DNA from: Phoronis australis
Taxonomy: Eukaryota > Phoronida > Phoronidae
Direction of reading: 5' to 3'
Assembly (NCBI GenBank): GCA_002633005.1
Contig: NMRA01000564.1
Location: 151,438 to 215,437, forward strand
Length of the DNA: 64,000 nucleotides
Shown: piece by piece, positions 52,327 through 64,000 of the stretch
How positions within the stretch are numbered: position 1 is the stretch's first letter
How the letters are laid out: each line of letters starts with the position of its first letter
Translations under genes and position numbers: made by a program
The notes under the pieces: model-generated
What the model was told of the DNA's origin: nothing
The model's input: only the letters and a program-made list of their open reading frames with translations
The model's database searches: none

Positions 52327-55300
52327 ATGCGTGGTCGCACGATGGTGTTGCGGGTATTCGCTATTGCGGTAAGTTTTTACACATACAATTTGTACAACCT
52401 TGAAACACGATAGGAAATGGGCTTTATCATTCATTGTTGTGAAGTACTTGATGTGTGAATAATAAAATTAATAACTTCTGTAAATTCCGAGTAATTCCCG
52501 GTTAAACTGACTACACAAACACAAATCAAACATTTTATTCTCATGAAATCGGTCTGATAATTCCTTACGGTGGTAGGGTCCTATTTCTGATATGGCGTTG
52601 CCAAAAAGAACAAAGGAACCATGAGCGAGTCAAAAAACTCGTTCAGATAAGTGGACTCGAAATTGGCGCAAGATCGCATAAGCAAATATTCAGGGGCTAT
52701 GAATTGGTTATACAGATACCTCTAAATTTACTGTGTACAAAACATTCCATTCAGTTTTCCTTGTGTTGTGGGACGTAGTCAAGTTCCAGCCTGCGAAAGA
52801 ATACCTGGGTCTGTACGTATATGCAGAAATCAGTTCACGATGATAAAAGTGGATACGTGTTTGTCATTTAACCAAAGAACTCACCTGCTTGAAACCAGGG
52901 AAGGTTCACAGTTATTTTTTTCATGTCTCAGGCGTGTGTGGTGCTCTCATCGCCAACGCCAATGAACAGAGCGGCATTTGAAGACGCGATGTTGGAGCCT
53001 GAGCCATACACAGATAAGACGATTGATCAATTAATTATGAGCACCTATGTGAGCATGGACGGTAGGTACTTTTATCGACATTTAATTTTGTATTTCCCTT
53101 ACAGTCCATTCAAGTACATATATGGCAGTCAACAAAAATGTTTCATTGTCGAAAACAAATTTTGTATGCTGGTGTATGATATAAAGAGGTGCTACTGATT
53201 GCGGTGTCATTTTACTGCAACTTTTGTGGTGAATAGAATATGGCATACCACAGACCTTCATTTCAATGGGCATACCTTGTGATGATACCTGGGTGTTTAT
53301 TTGTGAGGTGATGGTGATGACAGTGTAAAAGGCAGTGATTCGTCCTAATCGTTATTTTATTACCGCTATCGGCTCAAAAGTATATACATATCGTAAAAGC
53401 TTCAAGATGTCCACTTTTTAAGGCAACATATTGGAATCAAAGTTTAGTTCTGTAGCAGTGTAATATGTGAAAAATATTCAACCTCATCGATAAACTGTGC
53501 CCATAGAAGGATTTAGGGGGGCAGGGGGTCCGCCACCCCCCCCCCCTGGCTGGCGCAAGCAAAATTAACCAGTAAAAAAGCGTGAAGCGTGAGGAAATAC
53601 TGAGTTCAGGGGCTAGGACCGGTAGCGGACGAGGGGGGAAAACACGTTCCCGTTTTTTTTTTATTTAGTCCACCGATATATTTTCTGAACAGAAGGTATA
53701 CATCCTTGGCCCCCGCACCTTCCGGGCCTGCGTACACGTGCAATCGCGCTTTGCTTAATTCCATCCCCGAGGATGTTGGGCCCTCCCTCATGGTCCTAGA
53801 TCCGCCCCTCCCATGTCCGGGCGGGCTTCACCACCTACACCTAGCTCTTCAAGTTGTGTCCCAGTTTCCCAATTGTCACAAAAAATCTCATTTCCCATCT
53901 CCGGACCGATTCCCCTATTGGTTTCGCCGTTGACGTAAGATATGTTTGAGAAAGCGGGCACACCACCCACCCCCCCCCCCTCCCCCTGCCCTCGGATGCC
54001 TACGGTTCCGCTTGCCTGAAATGTTTTAGTTTGGAAAATCAAAACTTTAAATGTTGTGCTTGCAGATGTGAGGTCCGCCTCTGTAATGAACAACGGAACT
54101 GTCCTTGCCGAGTTAGATATGATGTTGACAGAGGATCAGTTCCGAAATATGTACAGACAAGGCGACTGGGAGGCTGCTTACCCTATCGAGTATGTAACCG
54201 TCAAGGCCTTTGGTAAACTGCCTCACACCACACTTTTTATGTACAACCACTCATCAATTCACAGCAGCATGAGCGTCAAGCGTAAATTCGTTATTATTTT
54301 GCATAGGACCTAACTGTGCAGTCTTGTTTCCATATTGCTGAAGAGCTCGACATAAAGAGGTCAACCTGAAGTAGTCTGAAAACCAGAATGTTTTTTTACA
54401 AAATGCATGTATTGTTTTCATTAAAACTTGTTTGACGTCAATAACTGGTGATTTCCAGCGAACACATGTGGTGCAAACAACTCGCTATTTAACTCTTTGC
54501 AGAGACGCTAAGCGCCGGCGACGTAATATCCGGAATACTCGTCTGAGATGGACCAATGGCGTGGTTCCTTACGAATTGAGCCCTGGAAGTTTTAGTAAGT
54601 TGGCTAAAAGCAACTATTATAGTGGGCAAGACCATGTTGGTAGTTTTTGGAGACTAAATTGTTGCAGTAGGTGGAAATCTTGACCTCACTCAAGAATTGG
54701 GAAGTTGCTTTGAAATTCAGTTGGTGATTAGGCTAAAGTGCGAACCCCGGTGAGCTAAAATGCAAACCAGTTTCAACTGAAATTGCTCAGATGGACGCGT
54801 TTAACTGATATTTACATGCTGATCTAACTGCGAAAAAAAACTTTTGTTTTGCGATGAATATATTATTTGGATCGGTAAAGCTACACCAATTGTCTTCGAA
54901 AATAAAACCATAAAACCCTTCAGCAGCGTATTGCGTTTAATTTAACGTTTGAATAAAGTTCAGTTTCATTACTCATCAGTCAATCGGTTTTTTGCTGATA
55001 GATGTCTTCTGAACCCCCATTGCACAGTTCAAAATTACCAATAATTTCGCAATTCTAAATACTATGCACAAATTTCTCTATGAACGGACCACAAATTGTT
55101 ATACGTGGTCGTAGAAGAATTTTGCAGAAAGTCGAACGCGAATAGAAACGACTTTTATATGTATTTTACAGGCACTTACGATCAAGGTCTAATCCGCCAG
55201 GCGGTGTCTGAGTGGAACGCTGCAACTTGTCTCAATATCCGGCCGGCCACCTATTCTGACCGAAACAAAATCCGGATGCAAAATGGTCAAGGATGTAACT

Positions 55301-58300
55301 CAGCCCTAGGGATGGTGGGAGGAACACAAATCTTGAATCTACAGGCTCCCGGTTGCCGTTACGTAAGTTACTAATTTCCAAGATCACTGCTAAGGCGATA
55401 GTGGTCAACAAAGTTATTTCTGGTTGAGCAAATGAAACTTTCTAGATAAGTAACAACCAGGCAGAAAATTTTCTACTGTTCTGCGGCAAAAAAAAATGTA
55501 AAGGCAACAGTCTAAGTCTGTAAAAGGTCATTGGTTTGAAGTCCTCGTGTCGGCTTCTATAACATTTAGAAAAGTGTGCGTTTCTTGAACATTTATAACA
55601 AGGCGACTTAATTAAATATAACTAACTGTACTCAGTTTAGTTCAGTTTATAGCAGCCGGCATAGTTTCATCACTGGCGGATCTTGGATGACAACGGGGGG
55701 GCAACTACAATTTTCGAAAGAAAATGTCTCCTTTTAACCCCCGAAAATGGGATGCCGGTGGCTTTTTATCTCTTTTTTGGTCGTGACCGTAGAGGGGAGG
55801 GAGCATCCCGGTACCTGCCTAAATTTGCATAGTATGTGTTTAGAAATATACGAAGAATATGTCACATGACAGGTTATATAACGTCTCACGTTTTCTTTTC
55901 AGAAAGGGCTCTACTTACACGAATTGGGTCACGCGATAGGATTAGTCCACGAGCATCAACTTCCGGCACGTGATGACTACATTTACATCCAGTACCAGAA
56001 TGTTTTCCAAGGATGGGGAATATGGTTCAATAAATACAAAGATGCAGAAATAAACACACATGGTGTTGACTATGATCTCGGATCAGTGATGCACTACGGT
56101 GTCACGGTAAGCAATCAGGGTAGGCTTCCACCAATCGGACAGTCTCTCAACTTATGATAAGTTTTCTTACGAGTCTTGAAATCGGGTTGCTAGCTGTTTC
56201 GTTTTGTTAGACCGCGGATTTAGCATTTCGTAAACTCTTAGATGAAAGTTCGTCTGCTTTTTGATTTGAAGGCATTCTCAAAAGATGGGACGTCAAAGAC
56301 CATACGAACGCATGATCCTTCGAAAGAACACCTCATTGGACGAGTGTACGAGAAAGGGCTTACGTTCGCCGACATTAAAATTGTCAACTTGATGTACAAC
56401 TGCGCAGGTACTGCAAGTGAAATGAACTAAGACTACATTAAAATGACTGGCATGGGCGGCGTAGCACTGAAATAAGTGGGGGGGGGGGCTATNCCACCGC
56501 CGCTATGGTGCGCCGCCCATGAATGATTGAGGAATTACATGCAGCCCCATAAATTTTTGAATGTGTAATGATAACAACTTTACTGATTCTACGATCGTGC
56601 ACTTAGTAGAGTTTAGGACTGATTCAGTTTTAATGCAAAAACTAGGCATAATTTTATATCAGACGACCGGGAATGTTGTTTTTTGTTATAAACTAAGTGT
56701 TGCTGTTTGCATTTATATTCATGTTCAGCTCATTGTCGAGATGGAAAAAGGTGCATAAAGGGAGGATTCAAAGACAAGCGATGCAACTGTGTTTGTCCCC
56801 CCGGAGTCACCAATTGCGTGGAAGGAGGGGTAGCCCCCAGAACAACTCCAGCACCAACGACGTCTACGGGTGGCGGCGGTGGTGGCAGCGGAGGTGAGAT
56901 GTGGCCAGTTTACATTCAGGGACAAATAATTCCTCCACAAGTGCCAATGTAAGAGCTCGTTGTCTCACAACAATCGCTCTCCGCGCGGGTAAAAAGTACT
57001 GCAGATTGTTATCAACGAACTGATTTTGGGCGCCCTGATAGCGGTGGAACAAGATGGGAAAATGTGAGGTCTTGCAAGGTTTTTGGATGACAGTGACCGA
57101 TTGGGTTACGGCAAAACAGGGTTTTGTCTTGATTTAAGCTTGGCTTATGTCATCTTCGGGAAAAGGTAGCCAGACATGTAATCAATCTTTCCATTTGCTT
57201 AGGAAAAAAGATATATACGGTACATAGCTAGGTTGAATTCCAGACCCTCTTGTTTCCAACAGTTGAAAAACGAAATTCTCGGATATTACAACATAGTAAG
57301 GTAATTTACCATAAGAGCTTGAATTTTGAACAATTTAGTAGTAGGCGAATTCCTTTTGAAGGACTTCTTGTTTGACATTGTAATTCATTTGGTTATGTAC
57401 CATTCCAGTGTGAATGGGTGTGAAAGTTTTGTTATAAAGTGCGTTTATGCATTTACCCCATGCTTTGATTAACATGACTTAATTAAGGCATATTTTATGA
57501 TTAACGTGTACGTGTTTATCACTGTAATTATATAATGTCATGGCTGCCAATGCAATAAAGGTATTTGTTCGAAAAATAGGAAAACTTGTGAAAAACTTAC
57601 TCCTAAGTTGGGCTGAGCGGGATAATGGTCATGCAGTATTACAAAGCATGTTTCAAATTCTATCAGAGCTGTAGATTGTCCCAGTCGGACACTTTGTCCC
57701 GGTAATAGCGATTGTTTTTCATTGTCTCTTCCGTTAGGGTGTACCAACAACCATGGTAGGTGTCCAGTCTGGGCCAACGACGGGTGGTGTACTCGCGGCT
57801 GTACTGAGTGGATGAATGAGAATTGCAAAAAATCTTGTAATAAGTGTACCGAAACGCCCCCGCCACCGCAACGGACTACGCCACTGCTGTCGCCGCCGCC
57901 ACCGCAACGGACTACGCCACTGCTGTCGCCGCCGCCACCCCCAGGATCCACAACGACCACACTCGCCACTCCGCCACCTCCTGCGTCATCGACTACTGTA
58001 GCGCCGCAACCAACGACTGACGGGGGAGAAACAGGCGAAGGTAGAAATGACCTTATTAAAAGTCCAAAGGACTTCGTTTATATTAGCGCTCTTCTGACAG
58101 TTTCAACGAAGTTAACTTGAATACCGCCTCGTGTAGATTCTGCAGTCTATTTCTATATGGGCCGATGAGAGAACCTTTTCCCGGTGTTTCATTCTTAGAC
58201 AAATCACGTTCATGTAATTTGTCGCCGTATCTTCCTTTAACACGCTAATCAAAACGAGCAACAAGATCTCTGCTTAAAATTCTCGATATACAAGTTCATT

Positions 58301-59289
58301 ATGACAAAATGCGTCATTTAAAGGTGCATTTCGCCCCGTTCAGCTTAGGAAAAACTGAAAATCTATTAAAGTGTTTTACTTTCATAAATCGGTATCGTAA
58401 TACTACTTATCATAATAGGATTCTATTTGTTACTAACAAAAACATCGGAACTATCAGAGATTCGAGAATGAAACACTTTAGCGTTTATAGGCGTTGGCCA
58501 AAACTAAAATTGCGAATTCGAAAATGGCGCGTGTAGTCATTGCTTGAGTTGTCGGCTCAAATCAAGAACGGGTGGTCAATGTATTGTTTTTAAACCTCTA
58601 ACGCTTCCGTTAAGAAATCGCGTGCTTGAATTCGCTCGGGTGCACGATCATAATTTATATGAGACTTTAATTTTCGTCCCTGCTTTCGAAAATCTTTTGT
58701 AAACAATAAGCCTCGTTCTTTTTCAGATCCAGGCTGTTACAGGGAAGGACCGCAGAGAGATCTGCCTCTGAGAGCTTACGGAGACCAACAAAACACGCGT
58801 GAACGGTGTCGCGAAGCATGCCGAGAACGGAACTATAAATATGCTGGGGTGCAAAATGGTGTAGGATGCTGGTGTGGCAATAGTTACGGCAGATACGGCA
58901 AGGCTCCCGAGGAGCAATGCAGTTATTCATGTTCCGGTAACGCTGCGCAGACATGCGGCGGCTGGTTTAAGAACTATATTATGAAGGTTATTCCTGATGA
59001 ACGAATTAACTTGCCAGGATGTTTCCGAGAGTCACATGACAGAGAATTGTATCATAGAGCTTACAGCGATGACAACAACACGCGAGACCGTTGCAAGACG
59101 GTATGTCGAGAGGGTGGTTATAAATATGCGGGTGTACAAAATGGCGTAGGATGCTGGTGCGGAAACGAGGCGGGCGTTCATGGAGCAGCACAAGCGTCAG
59201 AATGTAGCACGCCGTGCTCGGGAAATCGGGACGAGACATGCGGTGGATGGTACATAAATTACGTAATGGAATCTGGCTATGGGTCTTAG
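52327..59289 (+). CDS. Secreted astacin metalloprotease with ShKT and two WSC domains
   Basis: Zinc endopeptidase of family M12A, probably secreted and acting on extracellular proteins. Exons 52327-52368, 52932-53061, 54066-54189, 54503-54594, 55172-55362, 55903-56106, 56272-56407, 56729-56893, 57738-58040 and 58727-59289 join in phase and give 649 residues. Order: signal peptide (1-~16); propeptide with RQGDW, the likely aspartate switch; basic KRRRR cleavage site (102-106); catalytic domain with HELGHAIGLVHEH (199-211) and Met-turn SVMHY (254-258), all zinc ligands and four expected cysteines present; a short cysteine-rich segment; Thr/Gly linker; ShKT domain (363-398, seven cysteines, one extra); Pro/Thr-rich linker; two WSC domains (~466-549 and ~561-643), putative carbohydrate binders. 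For exon 3, donor GTATGT (54190) was preferred over one at 54213 because only it keeps the frame into exon 4. Confidence 0.95.
53502..53810. mobile_element. GGCGGAT-end element, shorter copy
   Basis: Begins CATAGAAGGATTTAGGGGGG and ends CTAGATCCGCCCCTC. The left ~100 bp match the CATAG end of the long elements (GGCTG-CGCAA, GTGAGGAAAT-CTGAGTT). No intact target duplication. Intron 2 of the astacin gene. Confidence 0.65.
55671..55840. mobile_element. GGCGGAT-end element, degraded copy
   Basis: Starts CACTGGCGGATCTTGG followed by a G run. A weak match to the opposite end (CCTAAATTTGCATAG) lies near 55823-55838. Intron 5 of the astacin gene. Confidence 0.45.
56452..56522. mobile_element. Tiny CATGGGCGGCG inverted-repeat element
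   Basis: CATGGGCGGCG and CGCCGCCCATG bracket about 50 bp with a G run and one N (56493). It resembles the GGCGGAT elements but has a different end sequence. No clear target duplication. Intron 7 of the astacin gene. Confidence 0.5.
57860..57931 (+). repeat. 36-bp exact in-frame tandem duplication
   Basis: Two identical 36-base units (57860-57895, 57896-57931) inside astacin exon 9 encode PPPQRTTPLLSP twice in the linker between the ShKT and WSC domains. The exact identity points to a recent, frame-preserving duplication. Confidence 0.9.
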
Positions 59290-59320
59290 AAGAAACAATA
59301 TTCCTGTATGAAAAAGGGGA

Positions 59321-59324
59321 TATA

Positions 59325-59355
<31 letters not shown>

Positions 59356-59357
59356 TC
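59321..59357. repeat. (TA)n microsatellite
   Basis: Almost uninterrupted TA run 30-65 bp after the astacin stop codon, in the 3' flank. Confidence 0.9.
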
Positions 59358-61860
59358 ATTGCTGCAACTTAAAGTGTACGAATGTGAGCGCCACGAGTCG
59401 GGGAAGGTGATATCAGCCACACCGAGAGATGAGCCAGGTCGCGAAGGCACTGCACCGTATTGCCGCGCCATTAGGCCCATGGCTGTCTTTGCGGAACTGC
59501 GCTTATGTGCGAAACTTAGGCGCATGCGCCAATATGAAAACTACTTGGGCAAAAAGGTCGCCGGAAAAAGTCATTATTTCGGATAGCTTCATGGGCCTAA
59601 AGGCGTGGTTATACCGTAAATGTGTATACTTAAACAACATTATCACCGTCACAGATGACAACACTTCCTTTTTGCTCCAACAAGAACAACAGATGGGTGC
59701 ATCGCTCAAAAATTATGTTAATACCCAGTAAAGTTGATTTTCAGAACTCAATATTTGTTCATTTGTGACGTTCAACCGAATTTCAAGTTATACAGCATTA
59801 TAAAGAAAAGCTCACAAAACTAAGAACATTTCACACATTATATTTGTCCTTCCTACACCCTGATTTCTGTTAACTATGGGAGTGGATAAGATGGTCAAAC
59901 ATTTATTCCGGAGGAGTGTTCAGCCATGGTTCAAGTTCCGTTTATGAGTTTTGGTCGACTTATGTTTTCAAATTTATTGTCGTCTTGTGAGTAGACCTAC
60001 GAATAACGTGTTGTTTCTAGGAAGCATTTGATCGTGTAATTATGAAGTACGAATGGTCGAAGTTTTATATCCTTCGACGAGTCCCTGGGAGTCCCAAGGA
60101 TGTAACACAACTGTCTTCAGGAGAAAAAACTAAAGACGGTTGCTCAATTCGCCAGCATTAGCCCCCCCCACGCTTGCAGTGTGTACTTACACGGTTTGTG
60201 AATTTAACTGAAGACCTTGTCAAAGGAAATAATTTTGTTATCCTAAAGTGGCTATGAACACGGGATCGTCCAAGAAGCAAACTTTTGTTTTGACCACCGT
60301 GACTTGGAGAAGTAAATATGGTCAAAACTTGTTCCTTAATAGTATAAGTGGTTTCTGGATTTGCAAAGAATTGACATTTTGTTTTTATTTGAAAAGCCTT
60401 GACAAGACATTTTCTCTGTTCACGAGTAATAACAAACTGTCAGTTCTTTGTAATCCCTGAAATCACTCCAGTTTAACTATGGAACAATTTGAGACCTATT
60501 TTTATAACGGTTTGTGGTTTAAATTATAAATGTTGTTTTTGTGACGGAACTTCGGGAGATTTATAGACGCTTCAACCTACTGGTTACCAAAAAGTCTTTC
60601 CGGCTCGTGTCTCAAACAACGCATCTTGGAGCACGTGTCTCAAATAACACATCTTGAAATGATATAAACAAGCAAACTTTATGCGTATATGTATTCCCCT
60701 TCAGGTGCCAATTTTTTCCACAAATCTCATGGAATTCCGCTGAGACAGGTCATTCAGTTATTGCGCTACGGGTCGGAATGCCGTCACATGTATTAACATA
60801 GCACATAAAGAGCATTCAGCTGTCCGAAAATGTCAATCTCTCATCACGAAAAGAATATAAACACATATCAAATCGAAATTCATAATTTAATAATGTTCTT
60901 TCAGCAAAATAATTACAAAATTCACTAAAGATTTCGCAGTTTACTTTTTAAATTTTTGAAGTTTTAATTTCTACAAAATGCATATGGTTGAATGGCAATC
61001 CACAGTAAAACCGATGCGAAAGCACATGTATTTGGCTATAGGGCACGTTCCTATTACACTGACATTTTTCAAATGATAAAAAACTTTTTGTCATTGGTGA
61101 GAGCAAATTAAGGAAGGCGTGTCGTTGTGAGAGAGTTAATTGCAATTAACAATTAAAATTGTTCACGTACCGGTACATATAGTATGTTCAAGAATAAACT
61201 GCGGGTTCCCGCTGAGGTTTTCCAATACCACCGTCTTTGAGCAAGACGATAAAACTTAAAAAGCTTACAGTCGAACCGCGTGACAACGTACGTGAACGTT
61301 CCAGGGTCGCAAACGTTTAGGTCCTAGCGGGAGGCGTGTTCCGATGTAGCATTAAATCTTGACCAAGCGAAAATTGCCCTTGCGTCATTTTGTATTATTG
61401 TTTTCAAGGTTGACAAACGATCGTGGGTCGGTTTTAACCGGGTCTCAATATGATCATAGACTATATAATCTATGATATGATGTGCAAATTGTGTACAAAT
61501 GACGTAATTGCCAGTTGTTAAAAGTGAAAAATTGTGGCATATCCGATGGTGATTAAATAAAAAATGAACAAGCCTTATTGCCTGTATTTTGCAGCAAATG
61601 TGGTCGTTTTGAACCTCAAGCCTTAATTGCCTGAAACTTGAGTGTCATTAAACTGTTTCCAACATTCCGTTGGTGCATACATAGAAATTCGAACATAAAA
61701 TTTCGTTTGGCAGTGTAAATCATAGACATCACAAGATTATTAAGATGTCTATAGTGTAAATTCTTAACCAAAGTGAAGCTAAAATAACACTAACTTTAAG
61801 CCACCGATTTCCCAAACTTTAAGAACGGAAATAAAATGATTCAAACACGCCTAAATAATG
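59358..61860. other. Gene-free stretch downstream of the astacin gene
   Basis: Only short ORFs. A 28-bp imperfect direct duplication lies at 60603-60658 (gctcgtgtctcaaa-aac-c units). No recognisable RNA gene or domain. Confidence 0.35.
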
Positions 61861-61864
61861 CGTC

Positions 61865-63500
61865 CACATATAAATATGTGGGCGCATAAAAACAACACAG
61901 ATAACAATGCGCCCACGAATGCACCGCTAACGATGAGCTTCTAGGGGTGTTTACTTGAAACTTGAAATGGCAACTAGATGGCGCAAAATATGTCGAGTCC
62001 ATCCAAAAACTTGTATGTGTCATCAAAGCTACTTACCAAATTTCATAAAAATCCGTCAAGGAACATCGCAGAAAATAGAGGAAATGAACGAAAAAATGAA
62101 ATTGCCACTAAGTGGCTATAAGCAAAAAACGCAACTGCCATTAAGAGGCGCCAAAGTAGATAAAGTCGTCGGAAATTCATCGTCAGACTTCCGCTTCACA
62201 TTAGGAATTCCACAACTATCCTTAAAGTGATTTGGTTGACAGAGGAGCAGAACCAAACAACAAGACTCGAAAACAGTAAAAATGTCCACAAGGTGGCACA
62301 AAAAGCCTCGAATTTTACCAAAAACCGGATGATAGCGTCACCTCACTATTAGATGCCTAACCTGCCAAATTTTATGAAAATCCATTGACGACCTCTTAAG
62401 ATACAGAGGTAAACGTAAAGAACTAAAATTGCCACTAGGGGGCACACCGGTAGCCCTATCCGTCCGAAAGTCGTCACCCTCTGTTGTCAACTTCAGGCAC
62501 CAGCAAAATTCAATACAGATCCTGTAGAGCATTTAAGAGATACAGCCATGGGCACAAAAACAAATAAAACTGCCACTAGGAGACGCCACAGTAATCGAAG
62601 TTGTCGGTAAATCGTCGTCAGCTGCCTTCTTCACAATAAGAATATATATGCCAATTTTCAAAATCATAGAGCGGTTTGGTTGATAGAACGGCGGTCGCAA
62701 AAAACAGACTCGAAAACAGTAAAAATGGCCACTAGGTGGCGCAACGTACCTCCAATCCGTCCGAAAACAAGAGGATGGCATCATCTCACTATAATAGATG
62801 CCTAACTGCCAAATTTTACGAAAATCCGTTGAGGACCTCCAAATATACAGAGGTAAGACTGAAAAATTAAAATTGCCACTAGGGGGCACACCAGTAGTCG
62901 GAGAGGGCCAAAATTCATTGTCATTTGTCGTCAGCTTCATGGGAACACATCTGCCAAATCTCATCAGTCAAGATCCTGTGAGGGGTTTAGGAGATACAGC
63001 CATAGGCGCAAAAACAAACAAAACTGCCACTAGCAATCGCCACAGCATTTGAGGTCGTCGAAAAATTGCAGCCAGCCAATTTTCAAAATCATAAATCATC
63101 CCTGGAGCGATTTGGTTGATAGAATGGCGGACACCAAAAACAGTAAAATTGGCCACTAGGTGGCGCAAAATACCTCGACTCCGTCCGAAAACAGGAGGAT
63201 GCCATCACCCATTAATAGATGCTTTTAAAACTGCCAAATTTTATGAAAATCCGTTGAGGGCTTCTGAAGATACAGAGGTAAGCGTAAAAAACTAAAATTC
63301 CCACTAGGGGGTAAACTGGTAGTTAGAGAGGTTCAAAATTCGTCGTCCTCCGTCATCAGTTTCAAAGGAACACATCTGCCAAATCTCATCAAGATCCTGT
63401 GAAGGGTTTAGGAGATACAGCAGCAGACGCAGGATGCCGGACGTCTAGACAGAGACAACTGCAATATGAGACCACATATAAATACGTGGGTGCATAAAAA
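61865..63500. repeat. ~430-bp tandem repeat between direct repeats
   Basis: Four units are marked by CCACTAGGTGGCGCAA-type words at about 61970, 62285, 62730 and 63154. Each unit carries CCAAATTT-ATGAAAATCCGT, ACAGAGGTAA, TTGCCACTAGGGGG and GGAGATACAGC-type words. The first spacing is short (~315 bp), so one unit has a deletion. The block is bracketed by CACATATAAATATGTGGGCG (61865) and CACATATAAATACGTGGGTG (63473), both followed by CATAAAAA. No coding capacity. Confidence 0.75.
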
Positions 63501-63942
63501 GTAAACCAACTTGGACATTTAGCAGCAAACTTTATTATCATCAGTACCCACTGTGTATTGTGGATATTTTTCTCGTAACACATTTTTCTCATAACAAGTT
63601 TCTTTGTTTCCTCCAACACGTTGCCAGCATCAAAATGCACAAATCTGAGAGATTCTCACCTGTTTAGCTAGTACACTGGCTAGAATACCAACACAGTACA
63701 GAAAGTGAGATACTACACCACTCAATCAAAATCACCTTAACCTTGAATGGAGGACTGACTCTACACCAAAACTGAGGTTCAACTCGGCCTTTGTCTTAAT
63801 TCTTTTAAGACTGAAAATCTAGAAATGATCATTTTGTCATATTCCTGCCTTGTTTATATTTTTATCCCATAACATCAAAAAGCAATCGTACCAACAACAT
63901 TCCCTTCATCATAAGTACAACGGGCAATAAGAACTATTTACA

Positions 63943-64000
63943 CACTTACTTAACAAAGTGTAAGCCCTCTTACACATGCACTTACTTAACAAAGTGTAAG
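63943..64000. repeat. Short direct repeat at window end
   Basis: CACTTACTTAACAAAGTGTAAG occurs exactly at 63943-63964 and at 63979-64000. Each unit is itself nearly palindromic. It may continue beyond the window. Confidence 0.8.

Noticed and set aside
54190-54212. Longer exon 3 of the astacin gene using the donor at 54213
   Set aside because: It leaves phase 1, and no acceptor before DAKRRRR restores the frame. The GTATGT donor at 54190 does.

Overview
The window is animal nuclear DNA, probably from a marine invertebrate. The genes have many short exons with GT-AG introns, and they encode animal-typical proteins: a kinesin-5 motor with a BimC box, a FASTK/RAP mitochondrial protein, an astacin protease with ShKT and WSC domains, and a secreted vWD protein. 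The spaces between them, and many introns, are full of short DNA-transposon copies. ShKT and WSC domains together on an astacin fit a cnidarian, hemichordate or cephalochordate, but I cannot name the species. There are no bacterial-style operons and no convincing rRNA, tRNA or CRISPR. Known gaps are a 214-base N run (14149-14362) and single Ns at 22160, 51327 and 56493.

Layout. 203-1926 (-): small secreted cysteine-rich protein gene, three exons, TATA box. 2050-6980: no recognisable gene, apart from a long foldback element built of TTCAACGCG subrepeats with a second palindromic element inside it. 6983-13855 (-): vWD-domain secreted protein, seven exons found, five consecutive ones in matching phase; one exon seems missing and the 3' end is unresolved. 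13856-18250: N gap, a possible transposon-derived fragment, a tiny hairpin MITE with perfect target duplication and two tRNA-derived SINE copies. 18274-25536 (+): FASTK-family gene, five exons. It converges on 27893-47063 (-): a complete kinesin-5 (KIF11/Eg5) gene, 23 exons, 1,038 residues, all phases matching. 47064-52326: transposon-rich spacer with two oppositely oriented ~950-bp elements, one nested inside another repeat, and a second palindromic element. 52327-59289 (+): complete ten-exon astacin metalloprotease gene, 649 residues. 59290-64000: no gene; a ~430-bp tandem repeat between direct repeats.

The genes are functionally unrelated (spindle motor, mitochondrial RNA handling, secreted matrix or protease functions). 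The most unusual content is the mobile DNA: a 5-bp-TSD element family whose long copies carry a tRNA-like promoter segment, a 6-bp-TSD MITE family, a TTAA MITE, an 84-bp near-perfect hairpin element, and palindromic elements that differ mainly in the number of ~18-bp GGCGTAAATTAATT units. On the gene side, the vWD protein has an unfamiliar C-terminal extension. All exon boundaries were read by eye from splice consensus and phase; no search was run.
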